DNA of 64,000 bases from assembly GCF_903772925.1 (NCBI RefSeq), contig NZ_LR812090.1, positions 1,058,629 through 1,122,628 on the forward strand, given 5' to 3'. Made by a program: the position numbers and the translations under genes. Below are positions 26,204 through 34,704 of this stretch, piece after piece (positions within the stretch are counted from its first letter, which is position 1; each line of letters starts with the position of its first letter). Source of the stretch: Alteromonas macleodii. Lineage in GTDB: Bacteria > Pseudomonadota > Gammaproteobacteria > Enterobacterales > Alteromonadaceae. The notes below the pieces were generated by a model, which was not told the DNA's origin, did not search any database, and worked only from the letters and a program-made list of their open reading frames with translations.

Positions 26204-27567
26204 TTTTAAAAAGTGATGGTGAAAAAAAGGACTGGTTACAGCGGCTAATGCGAGGCTGGCTTGCGCCGCCCCCAGGTCAAGATTGGGTGTTAGAAGCGGA
26301 ATGGTCGCGCATTATGCAAACGCCGGTAAAAGCCCGTGGCCTGCTCTATGTCGTATTAATAGTACTGTTTTTGTTAGTGGTGTGGTCTTATTTCGCCGAG
26401 ATTGATGAAGTTGCCAAAGGTGATGGGAAAGTTATTCCGTCACAGCAGCTGCAGGTGCTTCAGTCATACGATGGCGGGATAGTACAGGAAATCTTAGTAC
26501 GAGAAGGACAAACCGTTGAGAGAGGCCAGGTGTTATTAAAAGTTGATCCAACGCGCTTTTTGTCCAGTTTAGAGGAAAATACTACTCAGTTTGCAGCACT
26601 TGCCGCTAAGGTTCAGCGCCTGTCTGCGCTTACCCAGGACGAGGTGTTGCGGTTTAATAGAGAGCTTCAAGAAGAAGCGCCTACCATCGTTGATAATGAG
26701 CGAAAACTCTATAACTCGAATTTAGCTGAGCTTGATGAAATTGCGGCGGGTTCTGATTCGCGTATCTTACAGCGCCGACAAGATGTTGAAGAAGAGCGAG
26801 CTAATCTATCCCAATATCAAAATGTGCTGACGCTTTCTAAAAAAGAGCTGGCGGTGACTAAACCATTGTTAGCATCTGGAGCTGTGTCGGAAATCGAAAT
26901 TCTTCGATTAGAGCGTCAAATCGTCGAACTTGAAGGCAATATCACCAAATCTAAAGTTGCAATAGAGCGTGGGTTAAATGCTATTGAAGAAGAAATTATT
27001 AAGAAGGAAGAAGCCCGCCTCAAGCTAGTCAATCGATGGAATCAAGAGTTGACCGAGGCTACCGCCGAAATGGCGACGTTACAGCAGTCTCAAACGAGTT
27101 TAGAAGATGTTGTGTCGCAAGCTGACTTGCGTTCGCCTATCAATGGAACGGTTCAACGGCTACTTATCAACACGGTTGGCGGCGTTATTACACCGGGTAG
27201 CGCCGTTGTCGAGCTAGTACCTCAAGACGACCAGCTCATTGTTGAGGCCAAAGTCTCACCGAAAGACATCGCTTTTATTAGAGAAGGGCAGCCGGCCATC
27301 CTGAAATTTAGTGCATACGATTTTACAATTTATGGTGGCATGTCGGCTGAAGTTCAGCACATTAGTGCAGACGCCATCACCAATGAAAAAGATGAAACCT
27401 ACTACCTTGTCAGACTTGAAACAAAGCGAAGCATTGCAGATGAATCCTTAGATATTTTGCCCGGTATGATTGTGCAAGTAGATATTTTAACGGGTAAGAA
27501 AACGGTTCTTAACTACATTTTATCGCCCTTATTTAATGTTACAGCCTCTGCGCTGAGGGAGCGTTAA
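26200..27567 (+). CDS. lapC: Type I secretion membrane-fusion protein, LapC/HlyD-like
   Basis: A 455-aa periplasmic adaptor linking the ABC transporter to the TolC-like channel. A short cytoplasmic N-terminus (ending near residue 45) precedes one membrane span (about 47-66). Then come a barrel-sandwich half (GDGKVIPS, YDGGIVQEILVREGQTVERGQVL), a long coiled-coil hairpin (about 120-305), the second sandwich half (DLRSPINGTVQRLL) and a beta-barrel ending with LPGMIVQVDILTGKKTVLNYILSPL, the HlyD family signature region. Length is typical. ATGA overlap with the transporter gene and one-base overlap with the regulator gene show translational coupling. Confidence 0.94.
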   Translation: MILKSDGEKKDWLQRLMRGWLAPPPGQDWVLEAEWSRIMQTPVKARGLLYVVLIVLFLLVVWSYFAEIDEVAKGDGKVIPSQQLQVLQSYDGGIVQEILVREGQTVERGQVLLKVDPTRFLSSLEENTTQFAALAAKVQRLSALTQDEVLRFNRELQEEAPTIVDNERKLYNSNLAELDEIAAGSDSRILQRRQDVEEERANLSQYQNVLTLSKKELAVTKPLLASGAVSEIEILRLERQIVELEGNITKSKVAIERGLNAIEEEIIKKEEARLKLVNRWNQELTEATAEMATLQQSQTSLEDVVSQADLRSPINGTVQRLLINTVGGVITPGSAVVELVPQDDQLIVEAKVSPKDIAFIREGQPAILKFSAYDFTIYGGMSAEVQHISADAITNEKDETYYLVRLETKRSIADESLDILPGMIVQVDILTGKKTVLNYILSPLFNVTASALRER

Positions 27568-28163
27568 TGAGACATTTTATTGCAGAAAAAGACTTACAAG
27601 GGGCGCTTACTCAATACTCTTGGTCTAGTTATAGTAGTGTCAATGAATTAAAGTGCGATAGTAGTGACTGCGTATGGATTATGGCAAGTGATAAAAGCTG
27701 GCGTCAGTTACTGATTGAGGCAAAACAGAAAGTCGATAACCTTGTTTTACTTACGTACAAATATGACCGCCTAGAGATGCAAACAGCATTAATGTTAGGT
27801 GCTAGAGCATATTGCCATGCGCTTGGGACACAATCTTTACTGTCTTCTGTAGCCCGAGTTATAGAAGCTGGCGGCATGTGGTTGCCCAACGAATTATTAA
27901 CAGTGACTACATCAAATGTCGCTGCTAATTTACAGACGAAGCGGAATCTACCTGTGCTGCGAGAGCTAACCAACCGAGAAAAAGATGTATTAAACGGTAT
28001 TTTGGAAGGGTTAAGCAACAAGGAGATAGCACGAGAACACGGTATTACCGAGCGTACCGTTAAAGAATATGTTGGTACGCTCCTTCACAAGTTTGAAGCG
28101 AAAGACAGGATAAGCTTATTGCTTCGTATAGGTGAGTTTAGTCATCTAAAAGATGCTCTATAA
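27567..28163 (+). CDS. LuxR-family regulator with degenerate receiver domain (CsgD/VpsT-like)
   Basis: A 198-aa DNA-binding protein at the end of the exporter operon. Residues ~1-115 resemble a shortened receiver domain without a clear phospho-acceptor Asp. Residues 134-187 are a LuxR/FixJ-type helix-turn-helix (LTNREKDVL, GLSNKEIAREHGITERTVKEY). The layout is that of biofilm regulators such as CsgD and VpsT. At the place of VpsT's c-di-GMP motif W[FLM][TS]R this protein has WLPN (105-108), so c-di-GMP binding through that motif is doubtful. The gene starts one base inside the lapC stop. Its 3' end overlaps lapD, on the other strand, by 26 bases. Likely targets are the adhesin/exporter and lapG promoters, by inference. 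Confidence 0.82.
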   Translation: MRHFIAEKDLQGALTQYSWSSYSSVNELKCDSSDCVWIMASDKSWRQLLIEAKQKVDNLVLLTYKYDRLEMQTALMLGARAYCHALGTQSLLSSVARVIEAGGMWLPNELLTVTTSNVAANLQTKRNLPVLRELTNREKDVLNGILEGLSNKEIAREHGITERTVKEYVGTLLHKFEAKDRISLLLRIGEFSHLKDAL

Positions 28164-30072
28164 CTTCAATATGTGAAACCACACCATCTATCCCTAATTC
28201 AATAAATAGCTCTTGGTGATCTGAGCGCTTAACCCCGTCTGCATAAACTTTTATACCAAAAGTATGCGCAAGAGAGCAGAACCCACGTATGAAGGCGTGA
28301 TTGGCAGGATTGAAATCGATATCTGCCATAAACGCCGAATCGATTTTCACATAATCTAATCCCATTTCCTGAACGTTTAAAAGTTGCGAGAAGGATTCTC
28401 CAACTCGTTTCAAGCCTACTTCGCAATCTTTGGCTTTTAACGTTGTGCAAAAATCTCTAAATTCATCAGGGAAGCGTGTAGCGGTAGATTCTCGCACCTC
28501 AAGACACAATTGCTTAGCCGCTTTTTCATTAGTTCCAATTTGATAATAAAGTTGAGCAAGAATTTCTGGATTCAGCATGAACTGTTCAGAACAGAGAAAC
28601 GCGAATTTTGAGTTTGTTTTAGTGTTATTAATATAGTTGATGAGGCTAGTAATCGTTGTTAGCTCTACTTGGGGTAAAAGCCCTAAATAGCGCGCCCAAT
28701 GGGTATAATAGCCACTTTTCCTTAGTTCGCCATCTATCGTTACTCCAGCCCAACTCTGATAGTGAACCAAGTTGCGGTCAATATCTAAAACCGGGAAGTT
28801 AAAGGTTTCTACACCACATTCGTCAATCGTATTTTGTAGCTCTTTTTCCCAACGCTTTTGCTCTACCAAGCTAATAAATTCTTTGAGGGTTGACTCGATA
28901 AAGGGTTCATCCATATCTAACATTTCTGCTTCATCAATCATCGCATCTGCGCGCATTAGTAAAGCAGAGAAACTATCGTCTGGGCGAAGTTTAACAACAG
29001 ACTGAAACACCTTCGGATCACCTACGTCGCTAAACGCGCTTAAACAGGCGCCATGAACTGCTTCTGAAATAGCAACAGCATCATGGGTTTCAGTAAGTAA
29101 AATAGCAAACTCGTTTTTTTGCATTCTAGCTATACGGCTGTCAGTAAACTGATGATGATGTAGTGAAAGGCAGTCGTTAATTTCCTCAACAAAATCGCGT
29201 ATACGTTTTTTTCTGATATTCGCAGGTGAGCGTAAAAAGCCTTCGCCTTCGGTGAACCTCACAAAGAAAAGGCAGTTCACGCCTTCGGTGTCTCTAAAAG
29301 CGAGCTGCCCTTTCAAGATTGAAATGAAGTAATCTCTGTTAGCAACGCCAGACTCGTCATCAAACTGCGTTTTGTAGCGCATAAGATCAAGGCGTGTGTT
29401 TTCTTCATCCATGATCTTTCTAGAGTTAGTAGCAAGAAAGTTCATAGCGCGCACTACGCGCTTAAGTTCTAATGTACGAGGCTCTTTTAGCTGGATAAAT
29501 TGCATTTGCTGAAATGATTCAGCCTGGCGCACAACACTGTCTAAAGGCCTTATAATATAGCGCAGTGCCCAGCCCCCTAAAAAGCCTGAAAATATGCCGA
29601 CCAGTGATAAACCAAAAATAAGTCGTTTAGTGGCGCGCCACATTGATGCAACGGCAAAGCTGGTATCTGTTTCGACATAAACCGTACCATATTGACCCCA
29701 ACCCTCGCTTACTTGGGCGATACCGGGTTTCACAATAGGAGAAAAGTTATCTGAAAACCACTTTGGGGTATTTTCGTCCAACTGCACTTCATGAGTATAT
29801 TCAGAAACAATTTCACCGTCAGATTTTTGAAGTACAATAGAGGCGTAGTGACCAATGTCGAATTGTGACATTATGAAGAGATCTAATGAAACAGGGTCTT
29901 TATCCAGTCCACTAAGTGTTAGGGCAAGCATGCTCGCGTTGTCTAGGTTTTTTGAATAAAGCTGCTCTTCTACATAGTGTTTGGTAGTTATTCCATGAAT
30001 TGTGACACTACCTGCAATTGCAACAAGGACAACAACTGCTATGGCGAGCCATAATTCTCTTGTTATTGACAT
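28138..30072 (-). CDS. lapD: LapD, membrane c-di-GMP receptor controlling LapG
   Basis: A 644-aa inner-membrane protein. The order is: transmembrane helix (about 6-28), periplasmic LapD/MoxY-type sensor domain (about 29-150), second helix (about 153-172), HAMP (173-225), a GGDEF-like domain and an EAL-like domain. Both output domains are enzymatically degenerate. The GGDEF site reads QKNEF, the EAL motif is replaced (HYQSWAG), and the DDFG loop reads KRVG, although KID is retained. This is the LapD signature: c-di-GMP is bound by the EAL domain, not hydrolysed, and the signal passes to the periplasmic domain, which sequesters LapG. It lies 6 bases downstream of lapG on the minus strand and is translated with it. 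Confidence 0.93.
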   Translation of the reverse strand: MSITRELWLAIAVVVLVAIAGSVTIHGITTKHYVEEQLYSKNLDNASMLALTLSGLDKDPVSLDLFIMSQFDIGHYASIVLQKSDGEIVSEYTHEVQLDENTPKWFSDNFSPIVKPGIAQVSEGWGQYGTVYVETDTSFAVASMWRATKRLIFGLSLVGIFSGFLGGWALRYIIRPLDSVVRQAESFQQMQFIQLKEPRTLELKRVVRAMNFLATNSRKIMDEENTRLDLMRYKTQFDDESGVANRDYFISILKGQLAFRDTEGVNCLFFVRFTEGEGFLRSPANIRKKRIRDFVEEINDCLSLHHHQFTDSRIARMQKNEFAILLTETHDAVAISEAVHGACLSAFSDVGDPKVFQSVVKLRPDDSFSALLMRADAMIDEAEMLDMDEPFIESTLKEFISLVEQKRWEKELQNTIDECGVETFNFPVLDIDRNLVHYQSWAGVTIDGELRKSGYYTHWARYLGLLPQVELTTITSLINYINNTKTNSKFAFLCSEQFMLNPEILAQLYYQIGTNEKAAKQLCLEVRESTATRFPDEFRDFCTTLKAKDCEVGLKRVGESFSQLLNVQEMGLDYVKIDSAFMADIDFNPANHAFIRGFCSLAHTFGIKVYADGVKRSDHQELFIELGIDGVVSHIEVIEHLLDD

Positions 30073-30078
30073 AGACTC

Positions 30079-30759
30079 CTAAGACCTTCTGCTAATCCCC
30101 TCCTGTTTCATGCGCTCAATAACATCACGCCACCTTGATAGCCTGCTGGTGGACGAAGAAACTTGTGCAGTTTTACCCGGCTGCCAAATACCCGAATCAT
30201 TAAAACTGAAAACAGGAATTAAATCCGTCCGCTGAGAGCCTGGCAACACATTAGACACTAAGCTGTCGAGCACCAAAGGATCCGATGAAGGGGAATCATA
30301 GTATCCTAGTACCATATGTGCTTGTGTTACTCGGCTTCTACCAATTTTCGCTTTTACATAAATTAGGCGAAGTTTAGAACTATCGATACCTAAGTGTAGC
30401 AGAGCTACGTATTTTGCAATGGCATAATCCTCACAATCTCCGCGAGAATGGCCAAAAAGTTCAGAAGGCGTGGCCCAATAGTCTTTTTGTTTGAAAACGA
30501 TATCGTCGGTTGCGTACTGGATATGCTCGTCAAAGAAAGCGTTTACACCGATAAGCTGCTCTTTAACTGCCTTATTTTCAAGGTCGTGAAGTTTAGTTTC
30601 TAACGCACTGACATGTAAGGCTTTGTCAGCGCCAAAATTATTTTTAACTTCCTGTTCGAGCTTTGGAAACTCGATAACATAGTGATCCCTCAGTTGTTGT
30701 CCAGCCAGTAGCAAGGCTACTAATGCTAAGCAGTGTGACGCAAACAGAGAAAGGGTCAT
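30079..30759 (-). CDS. lapG: LapG, periplasmic transglutaminase-like cysteine protease
   Basis: A 226-aa exported protease that should release the adhesin by cutting its N-terminal retention module. An N-terminal hydrophobic signal segment (about 3-20) is followed by the bacterial transglutaminase-like fold. The catalytic triad is visible: Cys109 in RGDCEDYA, His148 in QAHMVLGYY, and Asp165 in LVLDSL. The Asp/Glu residues flanking Cys109 match the calcium-binding positions of LapG. Length is normal. The gene forms a two-gene unit with lapD, convergent to the exporter operon, and its upstream region shares motifs with the adhesin promoter region. Confidence 0.94.
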   Translation of the reverse strand: MTLSLFASHCLALVALLLAGQQLRDHYVIEFPKLEQEVKNNFGADKALHVSALETKLHDLENKAVKEQLIGVNAFFDEHIQYATDDIVFKQKDYWATPSELFGHSRGDCEDYAIAKYVALLHLGIDSSKLRLIYVKAKIGRSRVTQAHMVLGYYDSPSSDPLVLDSLVSNVLPGSQRTDLIPVFSFNDSGIWQPGKTAQVSSSTSRLSRWRDVIERMKQEGISRRS

Positions 30760-30926
30760 ATTTTTATTATGTAGGTCATACTAAAGTATAAGAGAGAGTA
30801 CTTGTCTCTATCTGAAGTTTAAGTATTGGATACTATACGTAGTTATAGGTATAACACGGGTATGTTGATATTCCAACCCTGTTCCCCCAACGTCAGTGAC
30901 TTACATTTGATAAAGTGAAAGCTAAT
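30760..30926 (-). promoter_or_regulatory. lapGD upstream region with motifs shared with the adhesin promoter
   Basis: This 167-base gap between lapG and flgT contains GTTATAGGT at 30842-30850 and GTTCCCCC at 30881-30888 (plus-strand reading). Both also occur, in the same order, in the adhesin/exporter control region. The inverted repeat around AGTTATAGGTATAAC may be an operator. No convincing sigma-70 boxes could be fixed. Co-regulation is inference. Confidence 0.4.
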
Positions 30927-32108
30927 TTACTTCTTAACTACAAAATCGTTTTCCTGAATATTCGCAGTAATTCCCGACGTAGCGTTGACTATCACAGACG
31001 AATTGCCATATGCACTATCAACAATAAATGTACCGGGGTAGAGCGTATATTGAAGATATCTTCTACCTCGATTATCGACCACCTCCTTGGCTTGATAAAG
31101 GTATAGTTCATCTTTTTCAGATATGCCATTATCTCGTCCAAGAGATACCGAAATTTTATTGTTCGCAATGCTGATCACTCGCCCCGTAACAGGTTGGCAA
31201 GCTGTTGCTTCTTTAATATCTTCTATCAATTGACTTATTAACGTATCAATTGCTTGGCCGTAGCGTGATTGCCAGAAGGTTGACGAAAATTCGTCAACGT
31301 CTTCAAACCTATCGAACGCCCATTCCTCATTAGTATCGTAAGAGGAACTGAACAGAAGACCGCCGTTTATCCCGTCATAAACTTGTACAGACATTGCGAA
31401 CGCACGATATGAAGTGTCGCTTCGCCAAGGTGTAAATACAGATACTTCTTTTTGCGCAACACTTAAATCATCAATAACCCCGATAATGACAAATTGCGTG
31501 TTACTTTGATCTGATAGAGTACGTACGTTTTTGTCGGTATAACGGCTATCAAACTTTGCAGTATGGGGAGCAACGTAAGTAAGGCTCAGATTATCTGTCT
31601 GTTCTTGCATTGCCTTAGCTAATCGCTGTGTAAACGCCTTATCAAATTGCGGAATATTTCCTTGGGTCAGCTGTGCTCTGTTTCTTATCCTAAAGTGAGT
31701 AGTGGCAAAGTGTTTTTCGTCCCGCTGCGCTGAACATACTTCTCCTCTAGGAAAAATGTCTGCACGTACACTAACTGTGACTACATCACCGTTATAAGTT
31801 TCACTCACGAGCTCTAATTGCTCGACTTCGCCTGTCGAACGGATCGTCATTTCTTCGTTTTTCAGAAGCCCATTAGTGAGCTTGGCTACACTTTGCACTG
31901 ACGCCCCAGCAAATAACATCGCTTGTTTGAGCGCATCCTGTGTCGCTGCGCGTTTTGCTGCTTCCTTGTTACCGTTCATTACCACAGCCTGTCCTGTGGC
32001 TTCATACCAAACGGCATGGGCTTGCCCAGCCATTAGGCCAAGTAGGCAAACAGCGGCCATCGCTCTACTTAAACATGCCATTAGCGTTGTTTTGCTTGCT
32101 TGTCGCAC
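30927..32108 (-). CDS. flgT: FlgT, flagellar H-ring protein
   Basis: A 393-aa exported protein of the FlgT family, which builds the H ring around the basal body of sheathed or polar flagella in Vibrio and relatives and helps the outer rings assemble. A signal peptide (about 1-32, AQAHA cleavage) is followed by the N-terminal domain (WYEATGQAV, AAKRAATQDALKQAM), a middle domain, and a C-terminal domain with GRVISIANNKISVSLGRDNGI. Length agrees with the ~377-aa Vibrio protein. It is transcribed away from flgP; a sigma-54-like promoter lies about 64-80 bases upstream. The neighbour flgO, normally beside flgP and flgT in Vibrio, is not in this window. Confidence 0.92.
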   Translation of the reverse strand: MRQASKTTLMACLSRAMAAVCLLGLMAGQAHAVWYEATGQAVVMNGNKEAAKRAATQDALKQAMLFAGASVQSVAKLTNGLLKNEEMTIRSTGEVEQLELVSETYNGDVVTVSVRADIFPRGEVCSAQRDEKHFATTHFRIRNRAQLTQGNIPQFDKAFTQRLAKAMQEQTDNLSLTYVAPHTAKFDSRYTDKNVRTLSDQSNTQFVIIGVIDDLSVAQKEVSVFTPWRSDTSYRAFAMSVQVYDGINGGLLFSSSYDTNEEWAFDRFEDVDEFSSTFWQSRYGQAIDTLISQLIEDIKEATACQPVTGRVISIANNKISVSLGRDNGISEKDELYLYQAKEVVDNRGRRYLQYTLYPGTFIVDSAYGNSSVIVNATSGITANIQENDFVVKK

Positions 32109-32171
32109 GTGACACCTCTGCGGTTGTTTAGTTATTGCGGTTAAATAATGTCGTAACCTTTGCGAGAACTA

Positions 32172-32189
32172 TGCGAAAAAAGTGCCAAT
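32172..32189 (-). promoter_or_regulatory. Sigma-54-like promoter of flgT
   Basis: On the minus strand TTGGCAC and TCGCA are spaced so that GG and GC are exactly 10 bases apart, the sigma-54 rule. The start site would fall near 32160, about 50 bases before the flgT ATG. This agrees with RpoN-dependent middle flagellar genes in related bacteria. Confidence 0.7.
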
Positions 32190-32393
32190 TAAAGGAGGAA
32201 GTTATTTTTAAAAACAAACGGGCGCATATATTGCTTACTTCCTTCGTACCAGGGTATATGACTGCAAACTGTCGTTATGGAATCTGATGTTATTCATAAC
32301 GCTTTGTTGAAATGTTATTAGCCTATAAAGGCTATAAAGGTAAATATTTAGGCGTCACTAACTCGTCATTGATGCACAAAGAGGTTTTAAATT

Positions 32394-32879
32394 ATGTGGT
32401 TGAGTGGACTAAAAAATTCGAGATTACTTTTGCGGTCTTCCATGTTTGGCCTAGCAATCTCTTTGAGTGGTTGTGGCATTATTGATAAACACGTCGAATG
32501 GGAAACCGTTGAGCCTGAAACTTACCCTGTTTTAAAGGCGATTGGTTACGCACCGATTTCATCGCAAAAAGGCGAGTCTGACAGTATGAAGCTAATAATG
32601 GCGATGAAAGCGTCAAAATTAGATGCATACCGCGAGTTGACCGAGCAGGTATACGGTCAAAAAATAGAAGGTAATCAGTCTGTATCACGCCTTGTAGTTG
32701 ACAGTGAAACGTTACGCGCGTCTGTTGAGGGAGTAATTAGAGGCGCCGAGGTTGTTAAGACTTATCCCGTGGGTGAGGATACCTACGTTACGGAGCTTTC
32801 TTTAGATATGCAGCAAGTCTACGATATTTATTTGTCGACGGCTAAGCCGCGCCGAGTGAAAGATGTAAAGTATTACTAG
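32394..32879 (+). CDS. flgP: FlgP, flagellar outer-membrane lipoprotein (LPP20 family)
   Basis: A 161-aa lipoprotein needed in Vibrio and Campylobacter for outer-ring or basal-disk stability and motility. The lipobox LSGC places the lipidated Cys at residue 27 after a hydrophobic signal. The mature part carries the LPP20 fold (DAYRELTEQVYGQKI, ASVEGVIRGAEVV, YVTELSLDMQQVYDIY). Length is slightly more than the usual ~145 aa because of the N-terminal leader. Met17 is an alternative start, but it would leave a very short signal. The ATG at 32394 has a GAGG ribosome site. It is a single gene facing the flgN end, divergent from flgT. Confidence 0.9.
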   Translation: MWLSGLKNSRLLLRSSMFGLAISLSGCGIIDKHVEWETVEPETYPVLKAIGYAPISSQKGESDSMKLIMAMKASKLDAYRELTEQVYGQKIEGNQSVSRLVVDSETLRASVEGVIRGAEVVKTYPVGEDTYVTELSLDMQQVYDIYLSTAKPRRVKDVKYY

Positions 32880-32971
32880 GAAATAAGTTAAAGGCGGTTC
32901 GCGCTAATTACTTTGCAGTGGGATGCTAGAAAATACGTGATAATAGAGTGAACTTAGCTGTCTATGTAGTC

Positions 32972-33017
32972 AATGCACTGAGCGGTGAATGTACTGCGTG
33001 GTTAATGCTCTGCGACG
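32972..33017. repeat. Three imperfect 16-bp tandem repeats
   Basis: In the gap between the convergent flgP and flgN genes, AATGCACTGAGCGGTG is followed by two drifted copies starting with AATGTACTG and AATGCTCTG. It is non-coding, with no T-run or stem strong enough to call a terminator. Confidence 0.55.
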
Positions 33018-33037
33018 ATACAAAACTATTTAAAAGC

Positions 33038-33469
33038 CTAAGCACTCACTCCAGAGCCTAAAGTTCCGCCTTTCGGCTTACCTTTCTTGTCATAAGTGAG
33101 TGATTCTTTTGCTCGAACTTCCATCATCAAATTCCGCAAATGTGTGAGGCGTAGCTGTCCTTGCTCTACGGCTTTTTGATTAACCTGTGTTCGATATTTG
33201 CAATCTTCCAGAAGCTTCTTGGCGTCAGCCATTAATGCTTCATCGTCATCCGACATCGCATTTTCGTTGTCGATAGCATCTTCAATGCTTGCATCCAGCG
33301 ATTGAATAGAACCCAGAAGGGCTGTTTTTTCGTCTAACAAATTCATCAAAGATTCAGCGTCACGCGAGCTAATGAGCTGCAGCTCTTTTTCAAGCAGTGA
33401 CGCAAGTGAAGTCATTTGCTCCACTTGACGAGATAATGCTTGTGTTAACTGGCTTGCTTGTTCTGTCAC
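33038..33469 (-). CDS. flgN: FlgN, export chaperone for FlgK and FlgL
   Basis: A 143-aa mostly helical cytoplasmic protein in the expected position directly after flgM. It has the FlgN layout: an N-terminal long helix with LEKELQLISSRDAESLMNLLDEK, the central segment, and a C-terminal helix rich in Gln, Arg and Leu. FlgN holds the hook-filament junction proteins FlgK and FlgL before export. It is the last gene of the minus-strand flgA-flgM-flgN group, 71 bases after flgM. Sequence conservation in this family is low, so the call leans on context as well as on the heptad-like helices. Confidence 0.88.
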   Translation of the reverse strand: MTEQASQLTQALSRQVEQMTSLASLLEKELQLISSRDAESLMNLLDEKTALLGSIQSLDASIEDAIDNENAMSDDDEALMADAKKLLEDCKYRTQVNQKAVEQGQLRLTHLRNLMMEVRAKESLTYDKKGKPKGGTLGSGVSA

Positions 33470-33540
33470 TATACTTGTCTCATTGAACGTGTTTGATAAA
33501 TTCTCGCTGATTTTTTAACACCAAACTATTTAGCACCAAA

Positions 33541-33870
33541 TTATTTAGTTCCAAATATTTGGGATTCTAGTTTCGCGATTTTATTAGCAAGCACTTCAGG
33601 GTTAACCTTGTACTCACCACTTTGGATCGCTTTTTTAAGACGATCAACTTTTTCCTGATTCACTGGCGCCTCAGTCCCTTTTTTCTGAACTTGATTCAAC
33701 TGCTGAGCAGATTGCGTCAGCGAAACGGAATCTTGTCTTGGCGCTTGTGCTGTTTGCGCAGACTGTGCTGAAGCCTGCTGTTGAGATTGTTGCGTCTGGT
33801 TCTGCTGCGCAACTTTCCCGTTATCAACGGGGGTTTTAGGTAACCCATTGTTTATATTGTTAATTGCCAT
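33541..33870 (-). CDS. flgM: FlgM, anti-sigma-28 factor
   Basis: A 109-aa protein that binds and inhibits FliA (sigma-28) until the hook is complete and FlgM is exported. The N-terminal half is Gln/Ser/Ala-rich and disordered, as usual. The C-terminal half has the conserved FliA-binding region (DSVSLTQSAQQL, then VDRLKKAIQSGEYKVNPEVLANKI). Length is typical. A near-perfect sigma-28 promoter sits 35-61 bases upstream, the classic autoregulatory arrangement. flgA lies 102 bases upstream on the same strand. Confidence 0.95.
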   Translation of the reverse strand: MAINNINNGLPKTPVDNGKVAQQNQTQQSQQQASAQSAQTAQAPRQDSVSLTQSAQQLNQVQKKGTEAPVNQEKVDRLKKAIQSGEYKVNPEVLANKIAKLESQIFGTK

Positions 33871-33904
33871 AATCAGTCCTCACTACTTTTTGCCTCTAGT
33901 ATGT

Positions 33905-33931
33905 ATATCGGCCTTTTGGCAAATATCTTTA
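33905..33931 (-). promoter_or_regulatory. Sigma-28 promoter of flgMN
   Basis: On the minus strand TAAA, exactly 15 bases, then GCCGATAT, against the FliA consensus TAAA-N15-GCCGATAA. Located 35 bases upstream of flgM. Confidence 0.88.
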
Positions 33932-33972
33932 GCTAAATTGAGAACAAAATAGTAGATATTTATAGCCCACTT

Positions 33973-34704
33973 TTACAAGTGTATCACGACTTCTTCAGGG
34001 CTTGCGACTTTAGCAATAATGGCCTTCTGACTACTGGCATTTAAGACTTTTATGTTATCGCCAACCACACCATCTTGTTGCGCTATTCCTGCTGTCTTAA
34101 CTTCCATTCCCGCAACCTCGGCGGTAATAGTGATTCTATCGCCTTTGCATACAAAGCATAGCATATTCGACTGTATCGCTTGACCATCGGTAACCCGGCG
34201 TTTCATTCTAGCGCCAATTAACGACTCTAGATCGGTGAATGCCGTGTAGCGTAGACGTCTCACGTCTACTTTTGCCTTCGTTAAATTTGATGAGGTTAAT
34301 ACAGTTCCAGGGCTAATTGCGCCCTGCGTAACAACAATTTCTTTCGTTCTCGTTACTTGGCCGCTGGTAAACAAATACCACTCATTATTTTTACAGCTTA
34401 CTCGAACAGATATGTAAGATTGGTTCAGCGCTTCCTGTGACGCATTATATTGGAAACCGGTTGGACAGTCTGGGATATTTATCCGATCGTCTATCTTCAC
34501 AATATTCACATCAATGTTAGTATCCTGCGCATTATCGTTAAGTTGATTTATCAAGTACTGCTTGGCACCTTCTTCAACTTGTTCATGATTGGACGCCGCT
34601 GCATAGCAATGTTTACTTAGTAAGCTGATTAGCAAACCGACTACTAAACGGGTGAACGAGCGAGTGAATTCAGTACGCATTTTTTCGTTTATCTTTTTCA
34701 TCAT
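33973..34704 (-). CDS. flgA: FlgA, P-ring assembly chaperone
   Basis: A 243-aa periplasmic chaperone for FlgI polymerisation. The N-terminal signal region (to about residue 36, HCYAAA) is rather long. Met9 is an alternative start that would still give a signal peptide. The body contains the FlgA N-terminal domain (cysteines in IPDCPTGF and VRVSCKNNEW) and the C-terminal SAF domain (GAISPGTVLTSSNL, RMKRRVTDGQAI, VVGDNIKVLNASSQKAIIAKV). Length is normal. It leads the flgA-flgM-flgN group opposite cheV. No clear sigma-54 or sigma-70 motif was found in its 270-base upstream gap. Confidence 0.93.
   Translation of the reverse strand: MMKKINEKMRTEFTRSFTRLVVGLLISLLSKHCYAAASNHEQVEEGAKQYLINQLNDNAQDTNIDVNIVKIDDRINIPDCPTGFQYNASQEALNQSYISVRVSCKNNEWYLFTSGQVTRTKEIVVTQGAISPGTVLTSSNLTKAKVDVRRLRYTAFTDLESLIGARMKRRVTDGQAIQSNMLCFVCKGDRITITAEVAGMEVKTAGIAQQDGVVGDNIKVLNASSQKAIIAKVASPEEVVIHL

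Noticed and set aside
32264..32281. GG-N10-GC pattern upstream of flgP as a sigma-54 promoter
   Set aside because: The GG and GC fit by count, but the flanking bases (CAGGGTA, CTGCA) do not match TGGCAC and TTGCA well, unlike the flgT, flgB and flgF sites.
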